From positions 186,001 through 250,000 of the forward strand of contig NZ_JBHTJI010000001.1 of assembly GCF_042675665.1 (NCBI RefSeq): DNA of 64,000 nt, written 5' to 3'. The first letter of the stretch is position 1, and each line of letters opens with the position of its first letter. Both the position numbers and the translations under genes were made by a program. Shown here in pieces: positions 35,459 through 43,239 of the stretch. The DNA is from Mariniflexile jejuense. GTDB lineage: Bacteria; Bacteroidota; Bacteroidia; Flavobacteriales; Flavobacteriaceae. The notes beneath the pieces were generated by a model, which searched no databases, was not told where the DNA came from, and saw only the letters and a list, made by a program, of their open reading frames with translations.

Positions 35459-36712
35459 TTAATTTAAAACGTAGGTGGCAATTAAATCATTAATAGTTTG
35501 CCTGTGCCTAATGATATTATATACATTTTCTGTATTAATTGATATAATTGCGGGTACGTAATTTATAAAATTTGGTGTTTTTACTATGGTGTAACCACCT
35601 ACATTATTTATTTGAATAAAATCATTTACGCTAGGGTTGTTAATTGATACATTGTTAAGTACTAGGTCTTTTTCCATGCATGTTGAACCTACCACATCAA
35701 AATTTTCGTTATTATTTGTGGTTTTAGTTTCTTTTGATATTAATTGAAAGGGTAAGTTTATTTTATGAAATGTAGGTTTTATATTGTACACACCACCTTC
35801 AATTAGTAAAAAGTTTTTATTTCGAATTTTTTTAATATCCATTATTTTTGAAACAAAGGATAGGGCATTTGATACTACAGAAACGCCTGGTTCTAAAATA
35901 ACGTAAGGTTGGTTTTCTGTAAACCATGCATCTGTTTTTAATTGGTTAAAAATTGTAGTTGCATAGTCTTCAAATGTAGGCGTTGTTTGGTTTATTAAGC
36001 CTTTAGGCATAGGGCCAAAGTAGCCACCACCTATATTAAAATACTTAATATTATTTAAATTGTAATGGTTTCTAACGTTGCATAATGTTTTGGTTATCGT
36101 TTCAAAATTTTTTAAACTTCTATCGGATGATGATGTATGCCCATGCAAGGCATTAATAACAACTCCAAGATTATTCAATCGGTTTATTGCGTTTAAAAAT
36201 TCGGCATTTGTTGTATCAAAACCAAATCGACCTACATCTAAACCTTCTTGTATAGCCGATTCGCCATCTTTATTAACTAAAGACATATTAATACGCAAGC
36301 CTACTTTAAATGTTTTTGAAGGGTATTTTTTAACAATATTTTCAACACTATCTAGCTCGGAATAAGAGTCTAAATTTATAATGCTGTTTCCTAAAAGGGC
36401 TTTTTCAATATCTTTTTCTTTTTTTAAAGGCCCATTAAAAATTATTTTATCAAAGTTGTATCCTAATTTTAATGCTAATTCTAACTCCATTTCTGATACT
36501 ACTTCAGCATAAATACCATTTTGTTTTGCAATTTGGCATAATTTAGGGATGTAATTTGTTTTATACGAATACCCTATAATGACTTTATTGTATTGTTTAT
36601 GAAATGCCGATTGTAAATCTTGAATATTTTTTAGGTAGTTTTCTTCGTGCAATACGTAAAATGAATCGCCTAGTGTTTTAGAAATTGCAAGTAATAAATT
36701 GTAATAACTCAT
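35459..36712 (-). CDS. PLP-dependent decarboxylase, type III fold (LysA/ornithine-decarboxylase-like)
   Basis: Start taken at the ATG at 36712 (417 residues) in preference to a TTG four codons upstream. The PLP Schiff-base lysine is in GYSYKTNYIPKL (Lys51). The barrel has LHGHTSSSDRS and FNIGGGYFGPMP (PLP-phosphate site), and GSTCMEKDLV supplies the active-site Cys of the C-terminal domain. Family members decarboxylate diaminopimelate, ornithine, arginine or related acids. A biosynthetic LysA is less likely in this setting; an amine building block for a glycan is the more natural reading. No neighbour identifies the substrate. Confidence 0.85.
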   Translation of the reverse strand: MSYYNLLLAISKTLGDSFYVLHEENYLKNIQDLQSAFHKQYNKVIIGYSYKTNYIPKLCQIAKQNGIYAEVVSEMELELALKLGYNFDKIIFNGPLKKEKDIEKALLGNSIINLDSYSELDSVENIVKKYPSKTFKVGLRINMSLVNKDGESAIQEGLDVGRFGFDTTNAEFLNAINRLNNLGVVINALHGHTSSSDRSLKNFETITKTLCNVRNHYNLNNIKYFNIGGGYFGPMPKGLINQTTPTFEDYATTIFNQLKTDAWFTENQPYVILEPGVSVVSNALSFVSKIMDIKKIRNKNFLLIEGGVYNIKPTFHKINLPFQLISKETKTTNNNENFDVVGSTCMEKDLVLNNVSINNPSVNDFIQINNVGGYTIVKTPNFINYVPAIISINTENVYNIIRHRQTINDLIATYVLN

Positions 36713-36935
36713 TCTAAGTTTCAAATATTTATTTGAAATGTGTTAATTATTTTTTTATTCAAAATTTTAAAAATGATGAATACTTTAAGCTATTACTCTT
36801 TTTGATTAGGGAAAACCAAAAGGTTTATGTCAAATATATTATTATATTTTTTAATTAAATAATAAGCATAAAAACTTTATGACTTTGTAGCTTATTTTAA
36901 CACATTGGCAACATTTTGTTTGTGGCTGATAACAA

Positions 36936-38699
36936 TTACAAACTTATGTTTAAATCTTCTAAGGATCTATAAAGTGGAAAAAAATCGGACTCTGAATTTA
37001 CACCTTTTTTCAATACCAACTCATTATATATTTCTTCATTAACAATAAACTTCCAAAGATCAAATTCTTTGAAATCTTTTGAAAAGGATGATTTAAAATT
37101 AAACAATGAGTCGTTATCACTACCACCTAAGCCGCCACCCAAATTAAAAAATTTACAGCCTCTTTGAGATGCTATTAGTCGCATTTCATCAATCAACAAT
37201 TTTGTAGGGGTTAGATGTAAAAAATCGTTTTTTGTTCCAGATAAATGGTATTGCACAATGCCATTTGTTAAAATAAACTGGCATCCAGCTATTGTTTGCC
37301 CTGTTTCATTGTCTATAGCCAATAAGATTTCAGATTCAAAATCATCACTATTTATAATTTTATTAAAATAGGCATCACTAAAGTAATAATATCTTTTTGC
37401 ATGCACTCTATCCATGTTTTCAAAATAAATAGCTTTAAACTCATCAATATCGTTTTGTGTTATTGCTTTTTTTATAGAACACATTCGTCTTGCCTTGTTT
37501 ATATGTGTTTTTAAACGGCTTTGGTAATTTTGCCGTTGAATATTACAATCTTGCAATAAATTTATATTTACAACTTTACCTTGGTGGTAAATTGATCCAA
37601 TACCTTTAAGTGCCTCATTTTGGCAAGTGAAAAAGGGATTTAATCTTGAAAATATGGATACAAAGTTGTTTTTTATAAAATATTCAATTAAGCTTTTTTT
37701 GAAATTCCTATTGTCAAAAGATTTTAAATCGCATTTACAAATAGGTCCTGCATAGCCATAAACTGAGGTTGCATCTTTATAATTGGTACCTTGAATATCT
37801 CTAACTAATAGAGGTAAGGCTATCATTGTATCTTTCTCGGTGTATTTTATTAAAATTGGAATTTCGTTTTCAGATTTAGATAGCGTATGATAATCGTAGG
37901 TATGATAAAAATCGTATGCCTCTATTTCTTTAAGTAAATTATCCCAACCCGTTTTTCCTGTAATAACTTCTAAATTAATTTGATTGGTAGTTGAAAACTT
38001 TTCTTTTGCAAAATATTCAACATGGTACAGGTATTTTTCACCTTGCTTAATTGATTTTATAACTTTAGCAGGTACACCATAAGCCATTTTATAATCTCCA
38101 ATATCTCTATTTACCATGGCAGCAGCACCTATTACAGAATGCTTACCAATGGTAATATCTTGTATAACTCTAGCACCCAAGCAAATAGCACTGTAAGCTC
38201 CAATTTTTACATTACCACCTACTGTTGCATCAGGTGCTAAGCTTGAAAATTTATGAATAACACTATCATGGTCTAGTGATGATTTTGTATTTAGAATGCA
38301 GAAATCGCCTATTTGGCAATCAATATTAGCAATAGCTCCGGGCATTATTACAGTACCTTTTCCTACTTTCACATTTCTACCAATAGAAGCCATGGGGTGG
38401 ATGGCTGTTATGAACTCAAACTCGGGTATTACGCTAACAATTTTGTCATACATTTGCCTGCGTATCCAATTATCGCCTATGGCTATAATACCAGCTTTAA
38501 AATTGAATTCCTTCATTAATATAGGCAAATCATTTTCTGTGCCTAAAATTTTATAGTTTAGAATGGTATAGTTTTTTGGTTTAAAACTATCTATAAGGCC
38601 AACAATGGTGTATTTGTTTTCTTTTTCAATTATATCAATAACTACTTTTGCATGCCCCGATGCACCAAATACAATGATATTTTCTTTTTGTGTTTCCAT
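36936..38699 (-). CDS. Fusion: PglD/NeuD-like sugar N-acyltransferase + FemAB/GNAT-like domain
   Basis: Start taken at the ATG at 38699 (587 residues), one base after the upstream stop. Residues ~5-205: NeuD/PglD type, with IIVFGASGHAKVVIDII (UDP-sugar binding) and a left-handed beta-helix containing LDHDSVIHKFSSLAPDATVG (likely catalytic His), IGAAAMVNRDI and YGVPAKVIKS. Residues ~235-587: FemAB-like fold with YGYAGPICK, QSRLKTHINKARR, FENMDRVHAKRYYYF, AGCQFILTNGIVQYHLSGT, LTPTKLLIDEM and FFNLGGGLGG. A sugar N-acyltransferase joined to a peptidyl or aminoacyl-type transferase is unusual. Its partners are probably the phosphoglycosyltransferases on each side. Confidence 0.85.
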   Translation of the reverse strand: METQKENIIVFGASGHAKVVIDIIEKENKYTIVGLIDSFKPKNYTILNYKILGTENDLPILMKEFNFKAGIIAIGDNWIRRQMYDKIVSVIPEFEFITAIHPMASIGRNVKVGKGTVIMPGAIANIDCQIGDFCILNTKSSLDHDSVIHKFSSLAPDATVGGNVKIGAYSAICLGARVIQDITIGKHSVIGAAAMVNRDIGDYKMAYGVPAKVIKSIKQGEKYLYHVEYFAKEKFSTTNQINLEVITGKTGWDNLLKEIEAYDFYHTYDYHTLSKSENEIPILIKYTEKDTMIALPLLVRDIQGTNYKDATSVYGYAGPICKCDLKSFDNRNFKKSLIEYFIKNNFVSIFSRLNPFFTCQNEALKGIGSIYHQGKVVNINLLQDCNIQRQNYQSRLKTHINKARRMCSIKKAITQNDIDEFKAIYFENMDRVHAKRYYYFSDAYFNKIINSDDFESEILLAIDNETGQTIAGCQFILTNGIVQYHLSGTKNDFLHLTPTKLLIDEMRLIASQRGCKFFNLGGGLGGSDNDSLFNFKSSFSKDFKEFDLWKFIVNEEIYNELVLKKGVNSESDFFPLYRSLEDLNISL

Positions 38700-38700
38700 A

Positions 38701-39312
38701 TTAGTTAACACTATTTCCTTTAAAAAGTGGCATATTCAAGGTTTCTGAGCTATTAACACCTTCTTTTTTAATTACCCGTTTGATTGTAAGTAGTATGATT
38801 TTTAAATCTAAACTAAAGGACTGGTTTTCAACATACCATATATCTAAGTCAAATTTTTGTTGCCAACTAATTGCATTTCTGCCATTTACCTGCGCCCAAC
38901 CTGTTATTCCTGGTTTTGTTTTGTGTCGTGTTTTTTGTAAGTCGTTGTAAAAGGGTAGGTATTCTACTAACAGCGGTCTTGGGCCTACTATACTCATATT
39001 GCCTTTTAACACATTGATAAGTTGTGGGATTTCGTCAATTGAATACTTTCTAATAAAATTACCAACACTTGTAATACGCTGTTCATAAGGTAATAAATTA
39101 CCATTACTATCCTTTTTATCGTTCATTGATTTGAATTTTATTATAGAAAAAATTTTTTCGTTCTTTCCAGGGCGTTGTTGTAGAAAAAAAGGTTTGCCAT
39201 GGTTACTAAAAAAAAGCCATATAGTTACAATTAAAAAAATAGGTGCTAATACTAACAAGCCTATCAAAGATAAACAAAAATCAATTAGACGTTTAAAAAA
39301 AAGTAGGTACAT
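38701..39312 (-). CDS. PglC-type monotopic phosphoglycosyltransferase (first copy)
   Basis: A 203-residue bacterial sugar transferase: an N-terminal membrane helix (DFCLSLIGLLVLAPIFLIV), IIKFKSMNDKKDS, SIDEIPQLINVLKGN and SIVGPRPLLVEYLPFY, then KPGITGWAQVNGRN. It starts glycan assembly on undecaprenyl phosphate. It is followed one base later by the PglD-type fusion gene; in Campylobacter PglC and PglD act in succession on bacillosamine, so a diaminosugar substrate is plausible here. About half the residues differ from the second copy at 34806. Confidence 0.94.
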   Translation of the reverse strand: MYLLFFKRLIDFCLSLIGLLVLAPIFLIVTIWLFFSNHGKPFFLQQRPGKNEKIFSIIKFKSMNDKKDSNGNLLPYEQRITSVGNFIRKYSIDEIPQLINVLKGNMSIVGPRPLLVEYLPFYNDLQKTRHKTKPGITGWAQVNGRNAISWQQKFDLDIWYVENQSFSLDLKIILLTIKRVIKKEGVNSSETLNMPLFKGNSVN

Positions 39313-39340
39313 ATTTTGGTTTTAATTGGTGTGTTTTGTG

Positions 39341-40498
39341 TTATGGTTTAAGTAACTTTTGATATTCTTCTAAAAGGGCATTCCATACGAACTGTTGTTC
39401 AAATTTAGATACTATTATGTTTCGAGACGTTTCACCCATTTTTACTTGTTGTTCTTTGGTTAGGGCATACATGTTTTTCATAGCATTGTATAATGCGTCT
39501 GTATCTTTAACAGGTATAATGATGCCGTTTTCAGGTTGAGAAATAATTTCGTTACAACCATTAATATTGGTTACAATACAAGGTAATTTCATGGCTCCAG
39601 CCTGCATAACCACATTAGGAAACCCTTCTCTATAGCTAGGAAATGCTAAACAATTTGATATTGAAAAATAAGGTCTTACATCATCTACCCAGCCCGTAAA
39701 TAAAATGTTTTTATTTCCCTTGATTGTGGTCATAGTTTCAGGAAGTAATGGGTCTAAATTGTCCTCGTACTCTCCAATAAGCATTAATTTGATGTTCGTA
39801 TTATTTTCTTCTAATAATTTAAAAGCATTAATTAATTCGTTAATACCTTTATCTTTTACAAGTCGGCCAACAAAGCAAAAAACAAAATCTTCATCACTAA
39901 TATTTAAATTCTTTTTCAAGGATTTTTTAGTTTCGTAATTGAAATGCTCAGGACTAAAATGTTTTGTATCTATGCCATTGGAACTCCCATTAGCCAAAAC
40001 CGATAATTTGTTTTTAGTTGTAAATTTTTGTTCTAATATAATGTCATATAACCCAAAAGAATTGGGATATACTTTTGTTGCACAGCTGTATGTTAATTTT
40101 TCGACAATATTTAATATAAAACGTTTAAACCCTTTAGCTTCTAACAAAGGTAAACCTGCAACTGTATGCAATCGGTTAGGAACACCAGCTAATTTAGCGG
40201 CAATCATTCCTAGAGTACCTGCTTTTGGAGTATGCGTATGTACCATCTCAGGTCTTTCTTTTTTAAATATTTTATAAAGGTTAAAAACACCAATTAAATC
40301 TCTATATGGTGTTATCTTTCTAGTCATCTCAACAGGTATCGTTTTTACGCCCTCAAGTTTTCCAATTTCATCTAAATATCCATCAAGACTTGATGCTATA
40401 CCTATCATTTCATAATGTTTAGACATAAACTTTAACTGTCCTTTAAGTAATCCACGAAGTGATGCAGCTACAGTTGTTATTCGAATTATTTTTTTCAT
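39341..40498 (-). CDS. Glycosyltransferase family 4
   Basis: A 385-residue GT-B glycosyltransferase. N-terminal RITTVAASLRGLLKGQLKFM and HTHTPKAGTLGMIAA; C-terminal donor site with CFVGRLVKDKGINELI, FTGWVDDV and YREGFPNVVMQAGAMKLPCI (Glu-x7-x-type GT4 signature). It resembles PglA/WbpT-like transferases that add the second sugar to a lipid-linked first sugar, which fits its place directly before a PglC-type gene. It is the first gene of the minus-strand series; 220 bases upstream contain a terminator of the next gene. Confidence 0.93.
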   Translation of the reverse strand: MKKIIRITTVAASLRGLLKGQLKFMSKHYEMIGIASSLDGYLDEIGKLEGVKTIPVEMTRKITPYRDLIGVFNLYKIFKKERPEMVHTHTPKAGTLGMIAAKLAGVPNRLHTVAGLPLLEAKGFKRFILNIVEKLTYSCATKVYPNSFGLYDIILEQKFTTKNKLSVLANGSSNGIDTKHFSPEHFNYETKKSLKKNLNISDEDFVFCFVGRLVKDKGINELINAFKLLEENNTNIKLMLIGEYEDNLDPLLPETMTTIKGNKNILFTGWVDDVRPYFSISNCLAFPSYREGFPNVVMQAGAMKLPCIVTNINGCNEIISQPENGIIIPVKDTDALYNAMKNMYALTKEQQVKMGETSRNIIVSKFEQQFVWNALLEEYQKLLKP

Positions 40499-40644
40499 TC
40501 TTTGCTTTGGAGCTAATTTTGTAAAAACTCAGTCAAATATATAAAAGTATTTTATTGTTTAACAGAAAGTCTGTTTAGTGCCTGTTTTTTGCGATGATTG
40601 GATTATTTTGTTTAAAAGTTTGAATGTTTTAAAGTGGTTATTCT

Positions 40645-40686
40645 GTAAAAAAAAATAATAGCTTGCAACAACAGGCTACAAGCTAT
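40645..40686 (-). terminator. Terminator after the 249-aa conserved gene
   Basis: Inverted repeat ATAGCTTG / CAAGCTAT (40658-40665 and 40679-40686) followed on the minus strand by about ten T (40645-40655). It lies 32 bases after the stop of the gene at 40719 and upstream of the GT4 gene at 39341. Confidence 0.75.
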
Positions 40687-40718
40687 CAATTAATCAAAAG
40701 GTTGTTAAAGATTTGTGT

Positions 40719-41468
40719 TTAAATGATTTCTAAAATATGAAGCACATTGAACGCACCATTATTTAATGCATATTGTACACCGTTTATTTCCTGATAGAAA
40801 CTCATTTTAAACAAAAATAGTGTTTGTCCGCTACCTGTTGGTACACTTGGTGGTATTGCCGTTACCGTTGTTACCGTGTTGTTTAATGGTAGGTTAATTT
40901 CTGAACTAAATTGCAATTCTTTTTGGTTTAATTCAAAATTTAAAAGGGCAACACCAGCTGTAAAGCTTACGTGGGTTGCTCCACTAGGTGCACTTATTTG
41001 CTGCTTAGGTAATAAAGTAGGAATGTTTATAGCTCCTGTTATTAAATCCAACTCGTAATCGGCTAAAAGCACCGAATTTAAGTTTGCCCCACTATTAAAG
41101 TCAAACCCACGCAAACTAGTTTTTCCTTCTGGTGTAGCTAAGCCAGTAGCTACATTTCTATTACCTCTGGTAGAACTTGTATCGGTATTTTTAACTTGTC
41201 CCATCACCTTCATAAGGCGTGCCGTAACCGTTGGGTCTTTAATATCGACCAGCATTGGTGTAAGTGTTTGTCTTAATAGTTTACCGCTTTTAGCTATGCT
41301 ACCAAATTCGGTTCCATTTTCGCGTGTTCGCACAAATGCAGGATCGTTTTCAATTCTACTTTTTGATATACCACCTTTGGTACGAACTAAGTAGCCATTT
41401 TTTCCTTTGTAGAAGGTCATACCATCTAAGGTTCCTTCAATTTTAATAAGGCTTTTTAATTTTGCCAT
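40719..41468 (-). CDS. Bacteroidota-specific protein of unknown function
   Basis: I choose the ATG at 41468 (249 residues, MAKLKSLIKIEGTLDGMTFYK) and not the longer frame to 41534, because the first residues look like the start of a known lineage-restricted family. The next block RTKGGISKSRIENDPAFVRTRE with many Arg resembles a small nucleic-acid-binding or structural motif; the C-terminal half is beta-rich and ends with FLFKMSFYQEINGVQYAL. No signal peptide, no membrane segment. I recall several paralogues per genome in flavobacteria, but no function. Monocistronic, with its own terminator. Confidence 0.7.
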   Translation of the reverse strand: MAKLKSLIKIEGTLDGMTFYKGKNGYLVRTKGGISKSRIENDPAFVRTRENGTEFGSIAKSGKLLRQTLTPMLVDIKDPTVTARLMKVMGQVKNTDTSSTRGNRNVATGLATPEGKTSLRGFDFNSGANLNSVLLADYELDLITGAINIPTLLPKQQISAPSGATHVSFTAGVALLNFELNQKELQFSSEINLPLNNTVTTVTAIPPSVPTGSGQTLFLFKMSFYQEINGVQYALNNGAFNVLHILEII

Positions 41469-42167
41469 GATTTCTAAACGTTTTATGAGTCCGTTATTTT
41501 TAAGACTCGTGATTATTATTAAACTTTTTTGCAAACAGCTACTAAATTTTTAAATGAGCTCCTTTAAGCCTTTGGTATTTCTGAATGACTTTTCAAAAGT
41601 ATGGGGTGTTGTTTTTTGGTTGTGTAAAATTTGGTATTATTGGCTTTTTAATAATTTTTAGTTGTTTTATGTGAAAATTGCTGTATTTGTAAATTCTGGA
41701 ATATTTGGCGATTTTGCTGTTTTCTGGCGTTTTAGGAATTTTAACATTGGGTAACCTTATCTATGCCTTATCTACGCTTTATCTACGCTTTACCTAGGAG
41801 GTTGGGTAAGTTTTGCTACGTTATAGTCGAGGTAACTTTTAAGTAAGTTATTAACAAATTGTTGGCACTTGTTTTATAAAACACATTTGCACATACCTAT
41901 TATTTACTTTGTTTTTTTGTTTGATTTTTTGTTTACAACAACAGGCCAGTGCTGAGTTTTCATTGTTTTTTAACGCATCTATTTAATTGTGAGATTAATA
42001 TCAATTAAATGTTAAGAACTTATACTAAATGTTTATAAGTCTTTTTGTGTTAATATATTAATTATGTTTAATTTTGAAGCACATTAATTAACTAATAAAT
42101 ATGATTATGATTACTACAAAACCCTTTAAAAACCCCGTTTACGAACGCCATAAAAACATTAATAGCA
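41469..42167. other. Gene-free divergent spacer (about 700 bases)
   Basis: No convincing gene. It separates two divergent genes of unknown function (41468 and 42168). It contains an 11-base repeat (41758-41790, see separate entry) and a G-rich patch around 41795-41810. A short open frame from 42102 (38 codons) overlaps the start of the next gene out of frame and looks like a leader or chance. Confidence 0.6.
41758..41790 (+). repeat. 11-bp tandem repeat, three units
   Basis: TATCTATGCCT, TATCTACGCTT, TATCTACGCTT in a row, followed by a degenerate TACCTAGGAGG. The period is close to one helical turn, as is typical of clustered protein-binding sites. Function unknown. Confidence 0.6.
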
Positions 42168-42365
42168 ATGAATCGATTCTGTATTTATCCCAAAGAAATT
42201 TCAATTATTCTAGGTAAGAGTAATTCTTATTCTAGTAATTTAGTACGTACCATTAAGGCAGTTAACCTTATTACTTCTCCAAGACCTATTACCATTAAAG
42301 AGTTTTGTGATTATATGGATTTGCCATACACCGAAGTATGCGCTATGATTAATAGTAGTAAATAG
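42168..42365 (+). CDS. Small protein, 65 aa, conserved in flavobacteria (helical, DNA-binding-like)
   Basis: A 65-residue frame starting MNRFCIYPKEISIILGKSNS. The KEISIILGKS...NLVRTIKAVN segment followed by ITIKEFCDYMDLPYTEVCAMI resembles short Bacteroidota proteins with two helical units that look like a helix-turn-helix (related forms have KDVQRITGRSYRYGVYLLQ). No function is established. The coding character is good compared with the surrounding spacer. It starts 700 bases from the divergent unknown gene and is followed by the repeat region. Confidence 0.65.
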   Translation: MNRFCIYPKEISIILGKSNSYSSNLVRTIKAVNLITSPRPITIKEFCDYMDLPYTEVCAMINSSK

Positions 42366-42504
42366 GCTTAAACCCTTAATTAATTCCATGACATTTTTAC
42401 CCTCGATATTTCATTGTAGGCTGCGACCATGTGGGCGTATGCTAGCTTGATTTAGGATAGGTATGGTGCATTAATTTGTAGTATATTCATTCTTATCTAT
42501 AAAC

Positions 42505-42849
42505 GATTGCTTTATCAGGACTGTCTCGATACGGGCTATTTGGCTATACCTGTAAAAATAATTCATAGTAATTTTTTATGTATTATTTATTGAAAGATTG
42601 CTTCCTTCCTCGCAATGACGGAAGAATTATTATTTAGTGTTTTTTGATTTGGCATTACTTATTGTGAGATTGCTTTATCTGGACTGTCTCGATACGGGCT
42701 ATTTGGCTATACCTGTAAAAATAATTCATAGTAATTTTTTATGTATTATTTATTGAAAGATTGCTTCCTTCCTCGCAATGACGGAAGAATTATTATTTAG
42801 TGTTTTTTGATTTGGCATTACTTATTGTGAGATTGCTTTATCTGGACTG
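42505..42849 (+). repeat. 163-bp tandem direct repeat, two full copies plus a 19-base partial third
   Basis: Copy 1 42505-42667 and copy 2 42668-42830 differ by one base (ATCAGG versus ATCTGG near the start). A third copy starts at 42831 and matches for 19 bases before diverging. Near identity implies a recent duplication or active homogenisation. Confidence 0.93.
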
Positions 42850-43150
42850 CGCTCGATACTGGCTACTTCGCAATGATGGTAGGAGTGTTAGGTGATTAAT
42901 TACTTTAATTGGCAAAACTCCTAATGCCTAAAAATACTTTGTTATTTGCTACTTAAAAAGTTATTAGCACTTATTAACAAGTAGTTAGCTATTTCATTTT
43001 TCTGTTTATTTTTGCATTTCAAAAAAAAATTTTAATAAAAAACATCCAAATATTAAAGTGCCTCGTATATAGGTTTAATTCAATATAAAATTCAGATTAT
43101 CGATACAAAACTACATTTTAACGATTATTTTTTGAAAATAAAATAGCATT

Positions 43151-43178
43151 TCGTCGAAAAAACAAATCACTTCGACGA
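43151..43178. repeat. 8-bp inverted repeat upstream of the beta-helix gene
   Basis: TCGTCGAA and TTCGACGA separated by 12 bases, GC-richer than the surroundings. Possible operator or mRNA hairpin; function not shown. Confidence 0.4.
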
Positions 43179-43239
43179 TGTTTGTAAATTAAATTTTAAT
43201 ATTGAATACTTTAATAATAATACCCCAAACAGAGAACTT

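Larger units (their letters stand above)
42366..43239. other. Repeat-bearing gene-free spacer (about 870 bases)
   Basis: No gene. It carries the 163-base tandem duplication (separate entry), motifs of the GATTGCTTC...CGCAATGACG type that recur in flavobacterial spacers, and an inverted repeat TCGTCGAA (43151-43158) / TTCGACGA (43171-43178) 60 bases upstream of the beta-helix gene, which may be a regulatory hairpin or operator. Confidence 0.65.

Noticed and set aside
42102..42218. 38-codon ORF before the 65-residue protein
   Set aside because: Overlaps the better-supported gene in a different frame; no similarity recognised. It could at most be a leader peptide.
40719..42365. Prophage remnant
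   Set aside because: No integrase, terminase, capsid or lysis gene was seen, and no attachment-site repeats flank the two unknown genes.
42505..42849. Possible CRISPR array
   Set aside because: The unit is 163 bp and contiguous with no unique spacers, and no cas gene is nearby.
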